From NCBI GenBank assembly GCA_021442155.1, contig CM038216.1, positions 86,710,945 through 86,774,944 of the forward strand: 64,000 nt of DNA, written 5' to 3'. Origin of the DNA: Cymbidium sinense (Eukaryota; Streptophyta; Magnoliopsida; Asparagales; Orchidaceae). A program made the position numbers and the translations under genes. Below the pieces are notes generated by a model that searched no databases, was not told where the DNA came from, and saw only the letters and a program-made list of their open reading frames with translations. This document shows positions 46,987-59,474 of this stretch, in pieces; the first letter of the stretch is position 1, and each line of letters starts with the position of its first letter.

Positions 46987-48340
46987 CATGCCTGCGGTTA
47001 TGTGCTCTGATCTAATTATGGAAAACATTGCTAAGCTGTTTGAATTCACTTTGGTTGGAAATTTTACTCTTAGTAGGTCTAATCTAGAATACATTCGCTC
47101 TTTCATTTATAGTTTGAAACTTTCAGGTGCTTTATGATTGGTTTAATTGATCCCTGTCATATTTTGATTTAGTTTACAAATGATTTGGATTACTCTTGTG
47201 TTTTCTCTCATTATTCTTAATTTATTTAAAATTTTCAAATAAGGTTGTTGAAATGGACTCCACTATTTGAAATTAAGGAAGAATCCCTAGTTGTTCTAGT
47301 TTGGATTTCTCTCCCAAATATGCGAATTCATTTCGGTAACTATGAATCCCTTTTTGTGGTGGGTGCCTTATTTAGTCGGCCATTTCAAATTGATTATGTA
47401 ACGGCTACAAAATCTCATCATTCAGTGCCTAGAATTCTTATTGAATTGGACATTACCAAGAAACACCCCAAAGAAATCTGGTTAGGATCTAAAAATTATG
47501 GTTATATGCAAAGAATTAGATTGGAAAATTTTCCTGTCTTTTGTTCTCACTGCATAATCCATGGGCCTGATAATTATGAATGTTTCATTCTTAATCCTCA
47601 CCTAAAAAAGATAATCCATGTTAAGGAACTTCTATTCCTAACCCTAGGATGAGCACTATTAAATATCAAAAAACTAGTTTAGAAAAAAAAAGATTCTTTA
47701 AATGTTCATAATAAGGCTGATTTACCTATTACTTCTTCTGAACAATTGAAGGCTTCTAATGTGAACAATAATAGCTTTTCTAAACTTTTGAATGAGGATT
47801 CTATTTCCTTTGATTTGATCCTTACATCCTTCTTGGCTTTGATTGATGAAAATGAAGCTTTAATGGAGAACAAAAATAAGGAATTTAATATTACGTATCA
47901 TTCTAATTTGATGCAGAATATGGATTTAATACCTCATGATAATCAGGTTGATAAACTTGATTCCATATTCAAAATTTAGGATGATTTAACTTTCAAAAAG
48001 ATTTACTTTTATCTAATAATTTGGTTAATGATGAGGAAGGCTTTGGTGTTCCCACTTGCCTTCTAAATAAATTAATTTTTCCTCCCTTTCTTGCTATTCT
48101 CAAAGCTCATTTGTCTTTAATAAATTCTAGTGTCTTGGAAGAAGGAGAATTCAGTTCTCATCAAGAGATTTTTCCTAAATCTATGACTAATATTGTTAAA
48201 TCCTTTTCGAATGATGATTCAAAGGGCAATGAAAATGGCTTCCAAAGTTTCTATTTGAAAAAGAAATAAATTGTTAAACATTTTTCTCCAAAATTGCCAA
48301 GAAATGTTAGAGCTATTGCGTCCTCCCTCTCTTCTCTCAA
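46987..48340 (+). pseudogene. LINE-D ORF1 (DUF4283-like region and defective zinc knuckle)
   Basis: The frame at 47245-47652 reads WTPLFEIKEESLVVLVWISLP, LIELDITKKHPKEIWLG and ENFPVFCSHCIIHGPDNYEC. The knuckle has both Cys pairs, but Pro stands where LINE-C has the zinc-binding His. The C-terminal part (47746-48269) is polar and parallels LINE-B ORF1 (HDNQVDK, EEGFGVPTC). Stops occur before 47245 and between the two frames. The minus-strand open frame at 46746-46949 lies in the 5' UTR and is not a gene. Confidence 0.82.
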
Positions 48341-48358
48341 TTAGCGTTTACTCTCTTG

Positions 48359-48370
48359 CCCCCCCCCCCC
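48359..48370 (+). repeat. Poly-C tract between ORF1 and ORF2 of LINE-D
   Basis: A run of about 12 C, then CTCACCCACACCC, placed as in LINE-B (16411-16425). Confidence 0.85.
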
Positions 48371-48394
48371 TCACCCACACCCTTTTCTTTTTTT

Positions 48395-51300
48395 TTGTTT
48401 AAATTTTTAGTTTGGAATGTTACAGGGATTGGTACCCTATCTATTCATAACTATATTAGAAATCTTTATCGTATCCATAATATTTATTTACTTATTATTC
48501 TTGAGCTTCTTATTCATACTAATAAAATTAACAATGTTGCTAGAATGGTCAATTTCAATAAAATTCTCTAATGTTAGTAATAAGATTTGGTGTTTTTGGA
48601 ATAACTTTGTATACATTTCTATTCTTGATGATTTTTATCAAGTTGTCAATGCTCAAATCTCTTATGGTGATTATTATGTTTTGGGCTCTTTTGTTTATGC
48701 ATCTTATAATAGATATGGTAGAAATCTTCTTTATGATAACTTCACTAATTTTGCCACCTCTATCAATAAACCTTACTTTGTTGGTGGTGATTTCAACACT
48801 ATTTTGTTCTATTCTAAATAAAGTGGTGGTTGATCTCCTAATATTTATTCAATGGAAGAATTTTCCAATATGACCCGTGATTGTAATTTGATTAATATTT
48901 GTTTTAAGGGTCCTTATTATACTTGGCAAAACTCCAGACTTTGGCAAAGGTTGGACCAGATTCTTTTTAATACTCATTGGATTACTCAATGGCCTATTAC
49001 TTCTATCGATCATTAAAGCAAAACCTTCTCTGATCATGCTCCTCTTTTGGTTTCTATTAAAGATAATTCTAATAGATTAAAGAATTTCTCTCCTTTTAGA
49101 TTTCAGAACATGTGGATTTAGCATGTTGATTTTTCTAATGTGGTGGCTAACAATTTGAAAAGTCCTTTACATCCTGATAATTCTATTATGGGGATGAATA
49201 AACTTTTGTTTAAGCTTAAAATACTTAAACAAAAATTAAGATTGGTGGAATAAGTATTGTTTTAAAAAGTTTTTTGCTAATATCAAATATATGGAAAAAT
49301 TAGTTCATGATCTTGAAGTCTCTATTATGTCTAATCCTTCTAAGATTAAGGACTTGACTGAGGCAAAACATAAGCTTCTTAATTTTCAAAATATGGAAGA
49401 GACTTATTGGCACCAAAAGCTAGTAAACAATTGCGGATGGTGACAAGAATACTAGCTATTTCCATGCTTTAGTCAATAAAAAGAGAGCCTTAAATAATAT
49501 TCAAAAAAATAAAGATGATAATGGAGAATGGATTATAGAGAATAATGATATTACCGAGTTAGTCATTAATTACTTTATAAATATGCTTAATAAGAGTTGC
49601 TCTTATGAAGCTATTTCTAAATCACACTTAATTCCTACTATTATTACCAATGATGATAATAATTTTCGTACTATTATGCCTAATGAAGATGAAAATTTTA
49701 AAGTTCTTAATAGCATGAACATAGATTATGTTCTTTATGCGGAGGGTTTCAATACCTAATTTTCTAAAATGTTGGTTTATTATTAAAATGATGATCCGAT
49801 TGAGGCTATGGTTAATTTGTTTAATGTTAATCTTTTCCTAGATACTTTTCTAGCACCTATTATTCTCATACCTAAGAAAGATAACTAGGACTATTGGGTG
49901 ATTTTAGACCTATTAGTCTTTGCACCTTCTTCAATAAGGCGATTTCCAAAATTCTTGCTACACTTAGTCCTTTACTTCATAAGATTATCTCTCTCAACCA
50001 AACTCATTTTGTTAGAGGTAGATCTATTTTTGATAATATTTTACTTGCCTAGGAATTAATTCATGATTTAGATGCTAAGACTAGAGGTGGAAACATTCTT
50101 TTAAAATTATATTTTACCAAAGCTTTTGATAATATCTCTTCGGATCCCCTTTTCTATATTCTGAATTTAATTGGGTTTTCTATTAAATTTATTTTTTCTT
50201 ATTAAAAATTGTATTAATAATGCCTGGTTCTCTATTTTTCTTAATGTGGAAGCTTTAGGCTTCTTTCCTTCTTCCCATGGCCTAAGGGGATAATTTATTG
50301 ACTTAATAATGCCTGGTTCTCTATTAAAGGGATCCTTTATCCCCTGCTTTATTTATTATTGCTATTGAGTACTTATCAAGGAGCATCAATGAGTTATTCT
50401 TAAATAATCATAGTATGTACTATAGAACTTTTGGTGGTCTTCCTGTTTCATACTCAAGCATTGTAAATGATTTTATTATTTTTTGCAATACTTATATTCA
50501 TCATATCAAGAACTTCAAGATTTTTTTAAATTAATTTGGTTGAGAAAATGGTCTTTCTATCAATGATAACAAAAGTTGTTTTATTACTTTTTCAAGTATC
50601 TCTGATTAAAAAATCAAACAAATCCTGCTTATCACTAATTTTAAACATCAACACTTACCTATTAAGCACTTGGGTGCTCCTTTTTTTAAAGGTCCAAAAT
50701 GATCCCACCTTTTTGATGAGTTAATTCAAAAAATTTTAAATAAAATTTCTTTTTGGGAATTCCATTTACTTTTCTTTGATGGTAGGCTTACTATTCTTAA
50801 AAGCACTCTCAATTCAATGCCTCTTTATTTGATTCAAACTATTATTCCCACTAATTCTACTTTTATCAGAATTGATTGCTTGCTTAATAAATTTTTTTGG
50901 TGGTCCAATAATTTTATTAAGAGAATGCATTGGACTTCCTAGCATAAATGCTATGGTCCATTGGGAGAAGGTGGCCTTCGTTGCGAACCTATTCGTGAAT
51001 CTATCACTGCCTTCTCTCATAAGCTCTGGTGGAATTTTAGAAAGAATGATAGCCTTTAGGCTAATTTTATGATGGAAAAATATTGCCAAGGTAAACACCC
51101 TCTTACCTGTGCTTATAAAGTTGGTGACTCTCCATTTTGGAAAAGGCTTTGCTTCATTAAATGGGTTGTACAATCCTTAATATCTTGGGGTATTCATTCA
51201 GGTTCTTCATTCTTTTCGCAAGACAATTGGATTGGGAATGACTTTATTGACTCTCTTTTATCTACATGCTATACTGTTGCTATCAAAGTTAACTATTTTT

Positions 51301-52511
51301 CGCTTAATAACAATTGGAATGAAAATAAACTTGAGAACAACATTCCTATTTCTTTTATTGACAAGTTTTGCAACATCTCTATCTTTTCTAATATATTGGA
51401 TCAAATTATTTTCAAGCTCTCTTACAATGATGATGATTTCTTAAAGAGGTTTGAAATTTTATTACAACACCTCTAATATTTTCATTAAACTTTGGAACAA
51501 TTTCATTCCCATTTCTTATTCTATTTTTTCTTGGAGGATTTTGAATAACTTCATCCCTATTGATTCCTTGCTCTGGTTTAAAGTGTTTTATTTACCTGAA
51601 GTGCTATTATTGCTTTCATATTGAAAATGTTAATCATGTTTTTGTTAATGGTGCTATTGCCTCCAAACTTTGGATATGGTATGATGATTTATTTAACACT
51701 AACTATTTTAACAGGTCTCTTTATTTATATCAACTTCTTGAAGTTTGTTTCCAAAAAATTGTGCAAGGTCATATGAATGTTTTAATTGATAATCCCCATA
51801 TTTGGTTCATTTGGATGGATATAAATGATGCTAAACATCGTGGTATCCCTATGAACCATAAAAGGTTATTTGCTAGAACTAAAGAAAAAATTAATGCTTT
51901 GTTTAATGCAAATATAATTAGTAATCTTCACTTTAGAGGTTATAAATTTGTGGATAAAAAATTGGGTATCACTTTGCATGATGATCCTTCCTACAAGAGT
52001 ATTAGGATTATACATTGGATTAAGCCTAAAGAAAATTTTATTAAGATCAATACTGATGGTTTTGTTTCCATAAATAAATATGGTTGTGGTGGAATTCCTA
52101 GAGATTCTAAAGGTACTATTATTTGTGCTTTTTCCTACCCCCTCAAATCTTGTTCTATTATTTTTGCTGAGCTCATGGATGTTAACAAAGCTATTGATAT
52201 TTATTTAAGAAAAGGCCTCTTTAATATTTAGATTGAAGTTCATGCTCTTCTTTTTCTTGATATGCTCAATAATAAAAAAGATGGGGAATGTTGACTTATT
52301 TTATCTTCTTAATCACACTAAAAAAGCTTCTTTCTCAAGTTTGCTACAAAATTTTTCACATTCTTCATGAAGGTAAAGCTTTTGCTGATTTCTTTCCTAA
52401 TTTGGGAGGGGAATTAAATGAGCTCACTTTTTTTATAACCATAGCTTACCTAAGCATCTGTGTGGTTTGGTCAATCTGGATAACACTGGACTGTCTTACC
52501 TCAGATTTTGA
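48395..52511 (+). pseudogene. LINE-D ORF2 (endonuclease, reverse transcriptase, zf-RVT, RNase H)
   Basis: The endonuclease (48400-49100) has FLVWNVTGIGTLSIHN-like sequence, GSFVYASYNRYGR, VGGDFNTI, and SDHAPLL in a shifted frame near 49031. RT starts with FRPISLCTFFNK near 49903. Motif A is KAFDNISSDP (W to S and F to P). A small templated insertion disrupts motif B near 50290-50327. Motif C reads IVND instead of FVDD (about 50459-50470), so a catalytic Asp is lost. zf-RVT lies at about 51400-51690. RNase H (52030-52420) keeps NTDGFVSINKYGCGG and AELMDVNKAID, but W is a stop and D is His in the -IEVHALL segment. TGA at 52509-52511. Confidence 0.89.
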
Positions 52512-54760
52512 CCTTCTGGTATTTTTTGATTTTTTGTTATGGTGGTTTTATTCAGGCTATTTTTTGGCTGTTTATTTTGTGCTTTTCTCACCAAGAAGTG
52601 GTTTTTGCTGAGTTTATTTCTATACTTAATCCCCTTCCTCTTAACCCCATTCTGTACTTGATTGACTCTTTTTTGGGTCATAGTGCTTTTAATTTGTTTC
52701 CGTATCCTCTAAGACTGGTGGTTTTCTTTCTGTAGCTCATGCTTTGCCTCTTTTGCCACACAGCTAGTGATATTTTGAGGGTCTTTTGTTGGGTTGTCGC
52801 TGTGCCCATTTTTGGCCTACCTCTTTGATTAAAGGATTTTGGGTTTGCCTCTACTTTTGGTTGGCTATGGCCTTTTCCAAATTGGTTTTTTGGGTTGTAT
52901 GTTTGGTTCTACTAGTTGCTGCTATTTTCTTCTTCCATCTGCCTGGTTATTTTGGGTGGTTATTTTTCAATGCTATTGTTGACCTCTTCTGGCTTGGCTT
53001 AGTTTTGGGTTTTTTGGTGGTTGATGTTCTCTTTTCCTGGTTTGTCTTGGGGTATTCTGCTAGTTGTTTTTTCCCTCTGCCATGTGGATTAGAGGTAGCT
53101 ATTCTAGGGTTATTGTCCTCTTATTTTCTCCCTTGTGGTGAATATCTTCTCTTTCAGATTTGGAAGGGGTTTTGTTTGCCTCTATCCTTGTACCTTTCCT
53201 TATAGTTTTGCTTCTTGTAGTTTGGTGGTCCTCCTTGGCCTTTTCCTGGCTGGGTGAATACCATTTTTGTTTCTTGGTTATTTTGGAGATCTCCAGGTGG
53301 GTTGTGGCTTTGTATGCTTTTGTTCTATCCCTCTTTTTTGGGCTCTATATTGGCTTTGTCTACTGATTGGTTTTGTTGGTTGACTGGGCTGGTTGGCTAT
53401 TTTGGCTGGTTGGGTTGATTTGTTGGGCAGATGTGTTCGCTATGTTTGATGGTTGGTTTAGGTGCTTTTGGTTGGGTTCTCAGGTTGGGTTTCTGATCTA
53501 CTCCTTGGTTGGTTATCCTCTCTTGGGTGTAGCTGCTTTTTCTTTATTTTGTTCCTAGTTTGGGTGTCAATTTTTCTACCACTCTGATTTCTCTTGCTGC
53601 TCATCCTGTTGGCTGCTGGCCTGGGTGGTTTTATTGGTTATTTTGTTGGTGGAGGATATGAGCTCATGTGGTTTTTTTGGTCTTATTTTAAGACTTATTG
53701 TTCAGGGTTAGCTGGTTTACGGATTTTTTATGGCTACTATCTTGCCTTGGATGTTTGTGTTGTGGCTTGGTGTTTTGGAATTTATGTTGGTTGTTAGTAT
53801 TGACTCCCTCTAATTTAATTGGCTCTCCTTGTTCCTTGATATTTGCCTCTTGGTTGGCGGTGGTGGATTTGCTATTTTTTGGCCCTTGTAGTGGTTTTGA
53901 TGGTAATTTTGGATGCCCTCTTGGCCTCTCTGATATAGATTTCCTCTCCGGTGCTTATCTACTATTTTGCTATTTGGGTGGGCGTTTTCCTTTGGTGGTG
54001 GTTTTGGAGTTCTTGGTTTATTTTAACTTGGCCATTGATCCTGGTGTAACTTCTGGGATGTTGGCTTTAAGTGATTGGTTTGTTGTGGGTTTTGGTTAGT
54101 GGGTTGGCTGCTAGCTGACTGCTACCTAGATGTTTTTCTATATTTGTTTGGTAGAGGAATTGGATCACTATGGACTATTTTGCCTTGGATGGTTGCTTAT
54201 ATAGGTATCTTTGGCTATGATGGCCATCCTCATTCTTCTCTCACGGTTGGTAACATGCATATAATTGTAACCCTTCTCATGAAGTTTGGATTCTCATATG
54301 TATTGTTGCCCCTTGATATGATCTTAAGCAGAGCCTTCTCTTTCTTAGCTCTTTCTAAATTGTTTACACTATCTTTTTCCCTTGAGCTATGACCATTGCC
54401 TTTGTAGTATTTTGCAGATCTCTTTTGTAGGTTGGAACTTCACAGATGGAATGATCTTTACTCAGTCAACCCAAGTACTATTGATGTGGATCTTGCTTAT
54501 CTTGACTTCTCAAAGGGATCATGAGCTATTTCTGACTACTCTTTTAACTGCTTTCTTGAGTTATATTAGTCTTATTTTGGGTCTTTTCTCATTTGCTTTT
54601 AAGCTGTTGTATTTGCTCTTTAATTTTTTTCCATTGTACTTATATAGGGGTTTAGTTCTTTAGGTTTCTTATAGCTCTATGAGCAGTAGAACTTTGTGCT
54701 TTACCCCATTTAAGGAAATTGTATCCTTTATTTTTATGGTAATAAAATTCAAACTTTCCC
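52512..54760 (+). other. Long T/G-rich 3' region of LINE-D
   Basis: About 2.25 kb, matching the length in LINE-B. A hydrophobic open frame at 52786-53205 parallels one at 28636-29184 in LINE-B. Shared positions include LVLGFLV, a PL-CGL-V segment, SYFL and WKG. The conserved blocks lie at 54262-54340 (TGTAACCCTTCTCATGAAG) and 54665-54760. Either a shared T/G-rich UTR that is stop-poor by composition, or a decayed third ORF. I favour the UTR. Confidence 0.65.
54741..54746 (+). promoter_or_regulatory. Poly(A) signal AATAAA of LINE-D
   Basis: TGGTAATAAAATTC about 15 bp before the A-rich tail, aligned with the other copies. Confidence 0.8.
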
Positions 54761-54771
54761 AAAGAAAAAAA

Positions 54772-55925
54772 CCCTAAACACAAAACCCTAAAAAGCTAAA
54801 ACTAAAACCTAAACTAAATAAAACCTAAAAATAAAATAAATAAAAATACCTAAACCAAAATAAAATAAAAAAATAAAATAAAATAAAAACCTACACTAAA
54901 ACCTAATCCTAAACCTAAACCTAAAAAGAAAATAAAATAATAAAATAAAACTAAACTAAAATAAAAGAAAACTAAACTAAATTAAAAAATAAAAAAACCT
55001 AAATAAAATATAAACTAAACCTAAAATAGAAATAATATAAAATAAAATAAATACTAAATAAAAACCTAAACCTAAAAAATAAATCTAAAAATAAATAAAA
55101 ATTAAAACTTAAAACCTAATGAAACAAAAGAATTAAACATAAAATAAAAATAAAAAAGCTAAACTAAAATAAATAAAACCTAAAGCTAAACCTAAATCAA
55201 ACTAAACCTAAACCTAAACCTCAACTAAATATAATAAAATAAACCAAAAAAAACCTAAACCTAACAAAAAAAAAATCCTTAAAATAAATCTAAAACTTAA
55301 ACCTAAAAAAATACAATAAAAACTTAAACCTAATCCTAAAAATAAAAAATAAAACCTAAACCTAAAAGATAAAAAAAAATAAAACTAAACTAAAAAATAA
55401 AACTAAACTTAAACCTAAACCTAAAAAATAAACTCAAATAAAAAACAAAAACTAAAATAAATAAACAAAAAATAAACAATCTAAACTAAATAAAAATAAA
55501 AAATAAGCCTAAATAAAAAAAACAAAATAAACTAAAATAAATAAAAAAATAAACTAAATAAACTAAATGAATCAAAACCTACTAGTTTACTAAATTAAAA
55601 AGAAACCCTAAACCTAAAATAAACCCTAAGATCCTTAGGCAAAAACCCTAAACCCAAATCTGGCTGATCCATGAATAGGCCTAAACTGAGCTGCCCTAGG
55701 CCCTAAACCTACGACCCTGGGCAGAACCTAAACCCTAAACTAAACCCTAAACTCTAAACCCTAAACTATAAACCCTAAACCCTAAACCCTAAGCCCTAAA
55801 CCCTAAGCCCTAAACCCTTAACCCTTAAAACCCTTAACCCTTAAAACCCTAAACCATAAAGCCTAAACACTAACCCTAAACCTTAAACCTAAACCCTAAA
55901 CCCTAAACCATAAACCTAAACCCTA
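54772..55925 (+). repeat. Telomere-like array between LINE-D and LINE-E
   Basis: A few CCCTAAA units give way to A-rich sequence (54800-55570). The hinge CTAGTTTACTAAATTAAAAA follows (about 55584), then a short G+C-rich stretch (55605-55740) and CCCTAAA variants, including CCTTAACCC/CCTTAAAACCC doublets (55740-55925). No GRP module lies between these two LINE parts. Confidence 0.9.
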
Positions 55926-56742
55926 AACTTATTTTGACTTTTTGGCCTGAGATGGGTTTTACTTTTGGCCTCTAGCTTTTGGGTTGGCAGGGGTTCTACA
56001 CAGTGGTTCTGTTTTCGACTAGGTTGGCTTGGTTTTTTTTGCCTGGTGGTTGTTGTCTTCTTTGCCTTGTTACTCTGGTTTCTAGTGGATGGAATGATTT
56101 TTTCTCTTGCTTTATTCTATTTTCTACACTAGTTGGTTTGTTTCCTCTCCGCTTGAACTTGAATTACTTTTAATTTGTTTTTCATGGTTGGATGGTGGCC
56201 TTCTTAGTGGGAACTACTATTGGTTATTCCTTTATGAACCTTCTTTTGGATGCTCATATGTATTCTTGCCAATTGAGATGATCCTAAATGAGCATGAGAC
56301 TTCCTTTTCTCAGCTCTCTCTCCTTTTCCTCTCTTTATCCTTATCCTTTTTAGCTATGACTTTTGACTTTGTAGTGAGTTTTAGATTTTTTTTACAGATT
56401 GGAACTTTACAGAGGGAATGGTCATTACTCAGTCAACCCAAGTGATGTTGCTATGGATCTTTCTTATCTTGCTTTCTCAAAGAAATCATGACCTAATGCT
56501 GACTCATTCATTTACTATTTTCAGGATTTATTTTAATCTTACTCTGTATCTTTTTCTTATGCTTTTTAGCTATTGTATTTGTTCTTTTGTTTGGTTTTCT
56601 TTTATTAATGTACTTAGATGGGAGTTTAGATCTCTAAGTTTCTTGTACCTCTGAGTGGAGAAAAATTTTACAGCTTTACCCATTTTAAGGACATTGTATC
56701 TTCACCTTCTATGGCAATAAAATTCTAACTCCTCAAAAAAAA
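55926..56742 (+). mobile_element. LINE-E, 3'-end-only LINE fragment
   Basis: Only the T/G-rich 3' region is present. It starts ATTTTGACTTTTTGGCCTGAG directly after CCCTAAACTT. It carries the conserved blocks (56236-56315 and 56640-56734), AATAAA at 56716 and an A run (56735-56742) passing into CCCTATAAAC. The start point matches that of LINE-F, with an internal deletion relative to it. Open frames inside are compositional. Confidence 0.87.
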
Positions 56743-57075
56743 CCCTATAAACTTTAAAACCTAAACCCTAAACAATGCCAAACCCTAAAACCCTAAACCC
56801 TAAACCCTAAACCCTAAACCATAATCCCTAAACCCTTAACCCTAAAACCTTAAACACTAAACCACAAACCCTAAACCCTAATCTAACTTTAATGCTTAAA
56901 AAACTTAAACCCTAAAGCCTAAATAATATACCCTAAACCCTAAACCCTAACTGTAAACCTTAAAATCTAAAACCCTAAACCCTAAACACTAAACCCTAAC
57001 TCTAACCCACCAAAAACCACCCAAAATAAACCCCAAAACTAAAGTACTAAAAAAAAAAAAAAACCTAAATCCCAG
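56743..57075 (+). repeat. CCCTAAA-type block between LINE-E and GRP module 8
   Basis: Degenerate heptamers with near-perfect runs (56781-56821), ending in an A run and CCTAAATCCCAG before the module. Same length (about 330 bp) as the block at 60688-61016. Confidence 0.93.
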
Positions 57076-57511
57076 AATGGGTAACCTTGGATAAGAACAT
57101 CACCAATCAAGTTATCAAGATCAGGAGGTGGAGTGATCTTGTTGTTATGAGGGTGGTGGGGATCTAGGAGATGGTGGATATGGAAGGTGGTGGTGTACGA
57201 TGGTGGTGGAAGGAAGAGCGGCAGAGGTTATAGCCATGTTGGTGGCGAAGGGAGAGATCGGGGATATGATGTGGGATCCCACTACTCGAAAGTATGGGGT
57301 GGTTAATGGCGGAGAAATTGAAGAATGGCGATCCGCTGCTTATGGAGCGTGTCTTTGTAGAGGCGATTCTAATTATAAGGTTTTAGATTTCCTCTATGCG
57401 CTCAATTTTTATCTATCTTTGTCTCTTGTGTCTTAGAAAACGGGTGTTACTTGGTTGATGAGATCGTAAAAGAAATGTTGAATTTGAATTTATTCTCTAT
57501 TTAAAAAGAAA
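57076..57511 (+). pseudogene. GRP module 8: decayed glycine-rich RNA-binding protein 3' end with 3' UTR
   Basis: AATGGGTAACCTTGGATAAG is a shortened version of the NGxNLDGRN codons, with small deletions. Out-of-frame Gly codons follow, then a GRDRGYD-like end. The 3' UTR has several deletions but keeps TTAGATTTCCTCTATGCG, GTGTCTTAGAAAAC, AAAAGAAATGTTGAAT and TTCTCTATTTAAAAAG. The open frame at 57200-57436 crosses the stop and UTR in another frame and is not a gene. Confidence 0.8.
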
Positions 57512-59474
57512 ACCTCTAAAACTAAACTAAAACCTAAACATAAAGCCTAAACACTCTAAACTAAACCCTCCACACCACACCTAAACCCTAAACCCCTCCA
57601 AAAACCCTAAACTCTAAACCCTAAACTACCCTACCTAAACCCCATCATATACCCAAAATAATAAACTCTAAACCCTAAACCCTAAACAAAGCAAAAAAAC
57701 CAAAACTAAATAAAATAAATAAATTAAATTAAAACCTAAACCAAAATAAAAAAAAAACTAAACTAAACCCAAACCAAAACCTAAACCAATAAAAAATCCT
57801 AACCTAAACTATAAAATAAAGACTAAATAGATAAAAAACTAAAATAATAATAAATAAAATAAAACTAAATAAAATAAACCTAAAATAAATAAAATTTAAC
57901 AGTTCTTAAACTAAAACCTAAACCTAAAATAAAATTAAATAAACCTAAACTAAAATAAACTAAATCTACTACATAAAATAAAATTAAATGAAATAAACCT
58001 AAACTAAACTAAAATAAATAAACCCAAAATAAACCTAAAATAAAACCCTAAAACCTAAACCTAAAAATAAAATGAAAACTTAAACCTAAACCCAAATAAA
58101 AATAAACCTTAACCTAAAATAAAATAAAATAAACTAAACTAAAAATAAACTTAAACCTAAACTTAAACTTTAAAATAAACTAAAATAAAAAACTTAACTA
58201 AAATAAATAAACTAAATAAAATAAAATAAACCTAAATAAATTCAAAATTAAATAAAAGAAAAAATAAAACTAAATATATATACTCTTGGTTTGAATTTAC
58301 AAAAATAAGAAAATTGAAATATAAAATAAAATAAAAAATAAATAAACCTTAAACCAAATAAAACTATAAAACCCTAAACCCTAAACCCTAAACCCTAAAT
58401 CCTAAATTCTAAACCCTAAACCCTAAAACCCTGAAACCTGAACAAATCCTAAACCACCCCAAACTAAAAAAAACCTAAAATCAGATTAGTAAATAAACCT
58501 AAAGAAAAAAACTAAAAACTAAATAAAATAAAAACCTAAACTAAAACTCAAACCTAAACCTAAACCTAAAATTAAAATAAATTTAAAAATAAAAACCTAA
58601 ATAAAATAAAATATATAAAAACCTAAACTAAACTAAAAAAGAAAATAAACCTAAAAATAAAAAACTTAAATAAAATAAAAATAAAAACTAAAATAAAAAT
58701 AAAATAAACCTAAAATAAAATAAATAAAAACTAAATAAAAATGTAATCCTAAAAATTAAACCTAAAAAAATTAAGAAATAAAACCCTAAACCTAAAATAA
58801 ACAAAATAAAGTAAATGTAAATCTAAAATAAACTAAACTAAAATAAATAACATAAACCTAAACCCTAAACTAATAAAATAAATTAAAAGAAAATAACTTA
58901 AACCTAAACTAAAAAAATAAAACCTAATAATAAACTTAAAATAAAAACCTAAACATAAAAAATTTAATAAAAATTTAAACCTAAACCTTAAAATAAACGA
59001 TAAAACCTAAACCTAAAAACTAAAATAAAAATAAAACTAAACTAATAAATAAACATAAACCTAAGCCTAAACCTAAAAAAAACTAAACTAAAAACCCTAA
59101 ATTAAAATAAATAAACTCATTTAAATAAAATTTAAAAAAATAAATCTAAATAAAAAATAAAATAAAATTAAATAAGTAAATAAACTAAATAAACTAAATG
59201 AACCTAAACTGCCTACTTTTGCTTAATCTAAAAAAAAACTAATACCTTAAACCTAAAGCAAAAACCCCAAATCCTAAACCAAAAACCCTACCAAAACCTC
59301 TAAACCACAAAAATTATAAACCCTACTAACCTAAAACTAAACTCTAAACCCCAAAGCCCTCCTTCAACAAGCCTAAACTCAAAACCCAACCCACCCTAAA
59401 CCCAAAACCCTAAACCCTTAAAACTGTAAACCCTAAAGCCTAAACAATAAACCCTATACCCTAAACCCTAAACT
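57512..59474 (+). repeat. Telomere-like array between GRP module 8 and LINE-F
   Basis: CCCTAAA variants (57512-57690), A-rich (57690-58275), hinge CTCTTGGTTTGAATTTACAA (about 58284), CCCTAAA (58355-58450), A-rich (58450-59205), hinge CTACTTTTGCTTAATCTAAA (about 59212), CCCTAAA (59235-59474). No G+C-rich block here. No gene. Confidence 0.9.

Larger units (their letters stand above)
46796..54771 (+). mobile_element. LINE-D, structurally full-length L1-type retrotransposon (about 8 kb)
   Basis: The 5' end follows CCCTAATAATATTAAAAAAA and begins CATCATCACTCGAG, like LINE-C. Order: short 5' UTR (to about 46985), ORF1, poly-C spacer (48359-48370), ORF2 ending at 52511, T/G-rich 3' region (52512-54760), AATAAA at 54741, and an A-rich tail running directly into ACCCTAAACACAAAACCC. 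It is closest to LINE-A and LINE-B in sequence. It is defective throughout. Confidence 0.92.
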
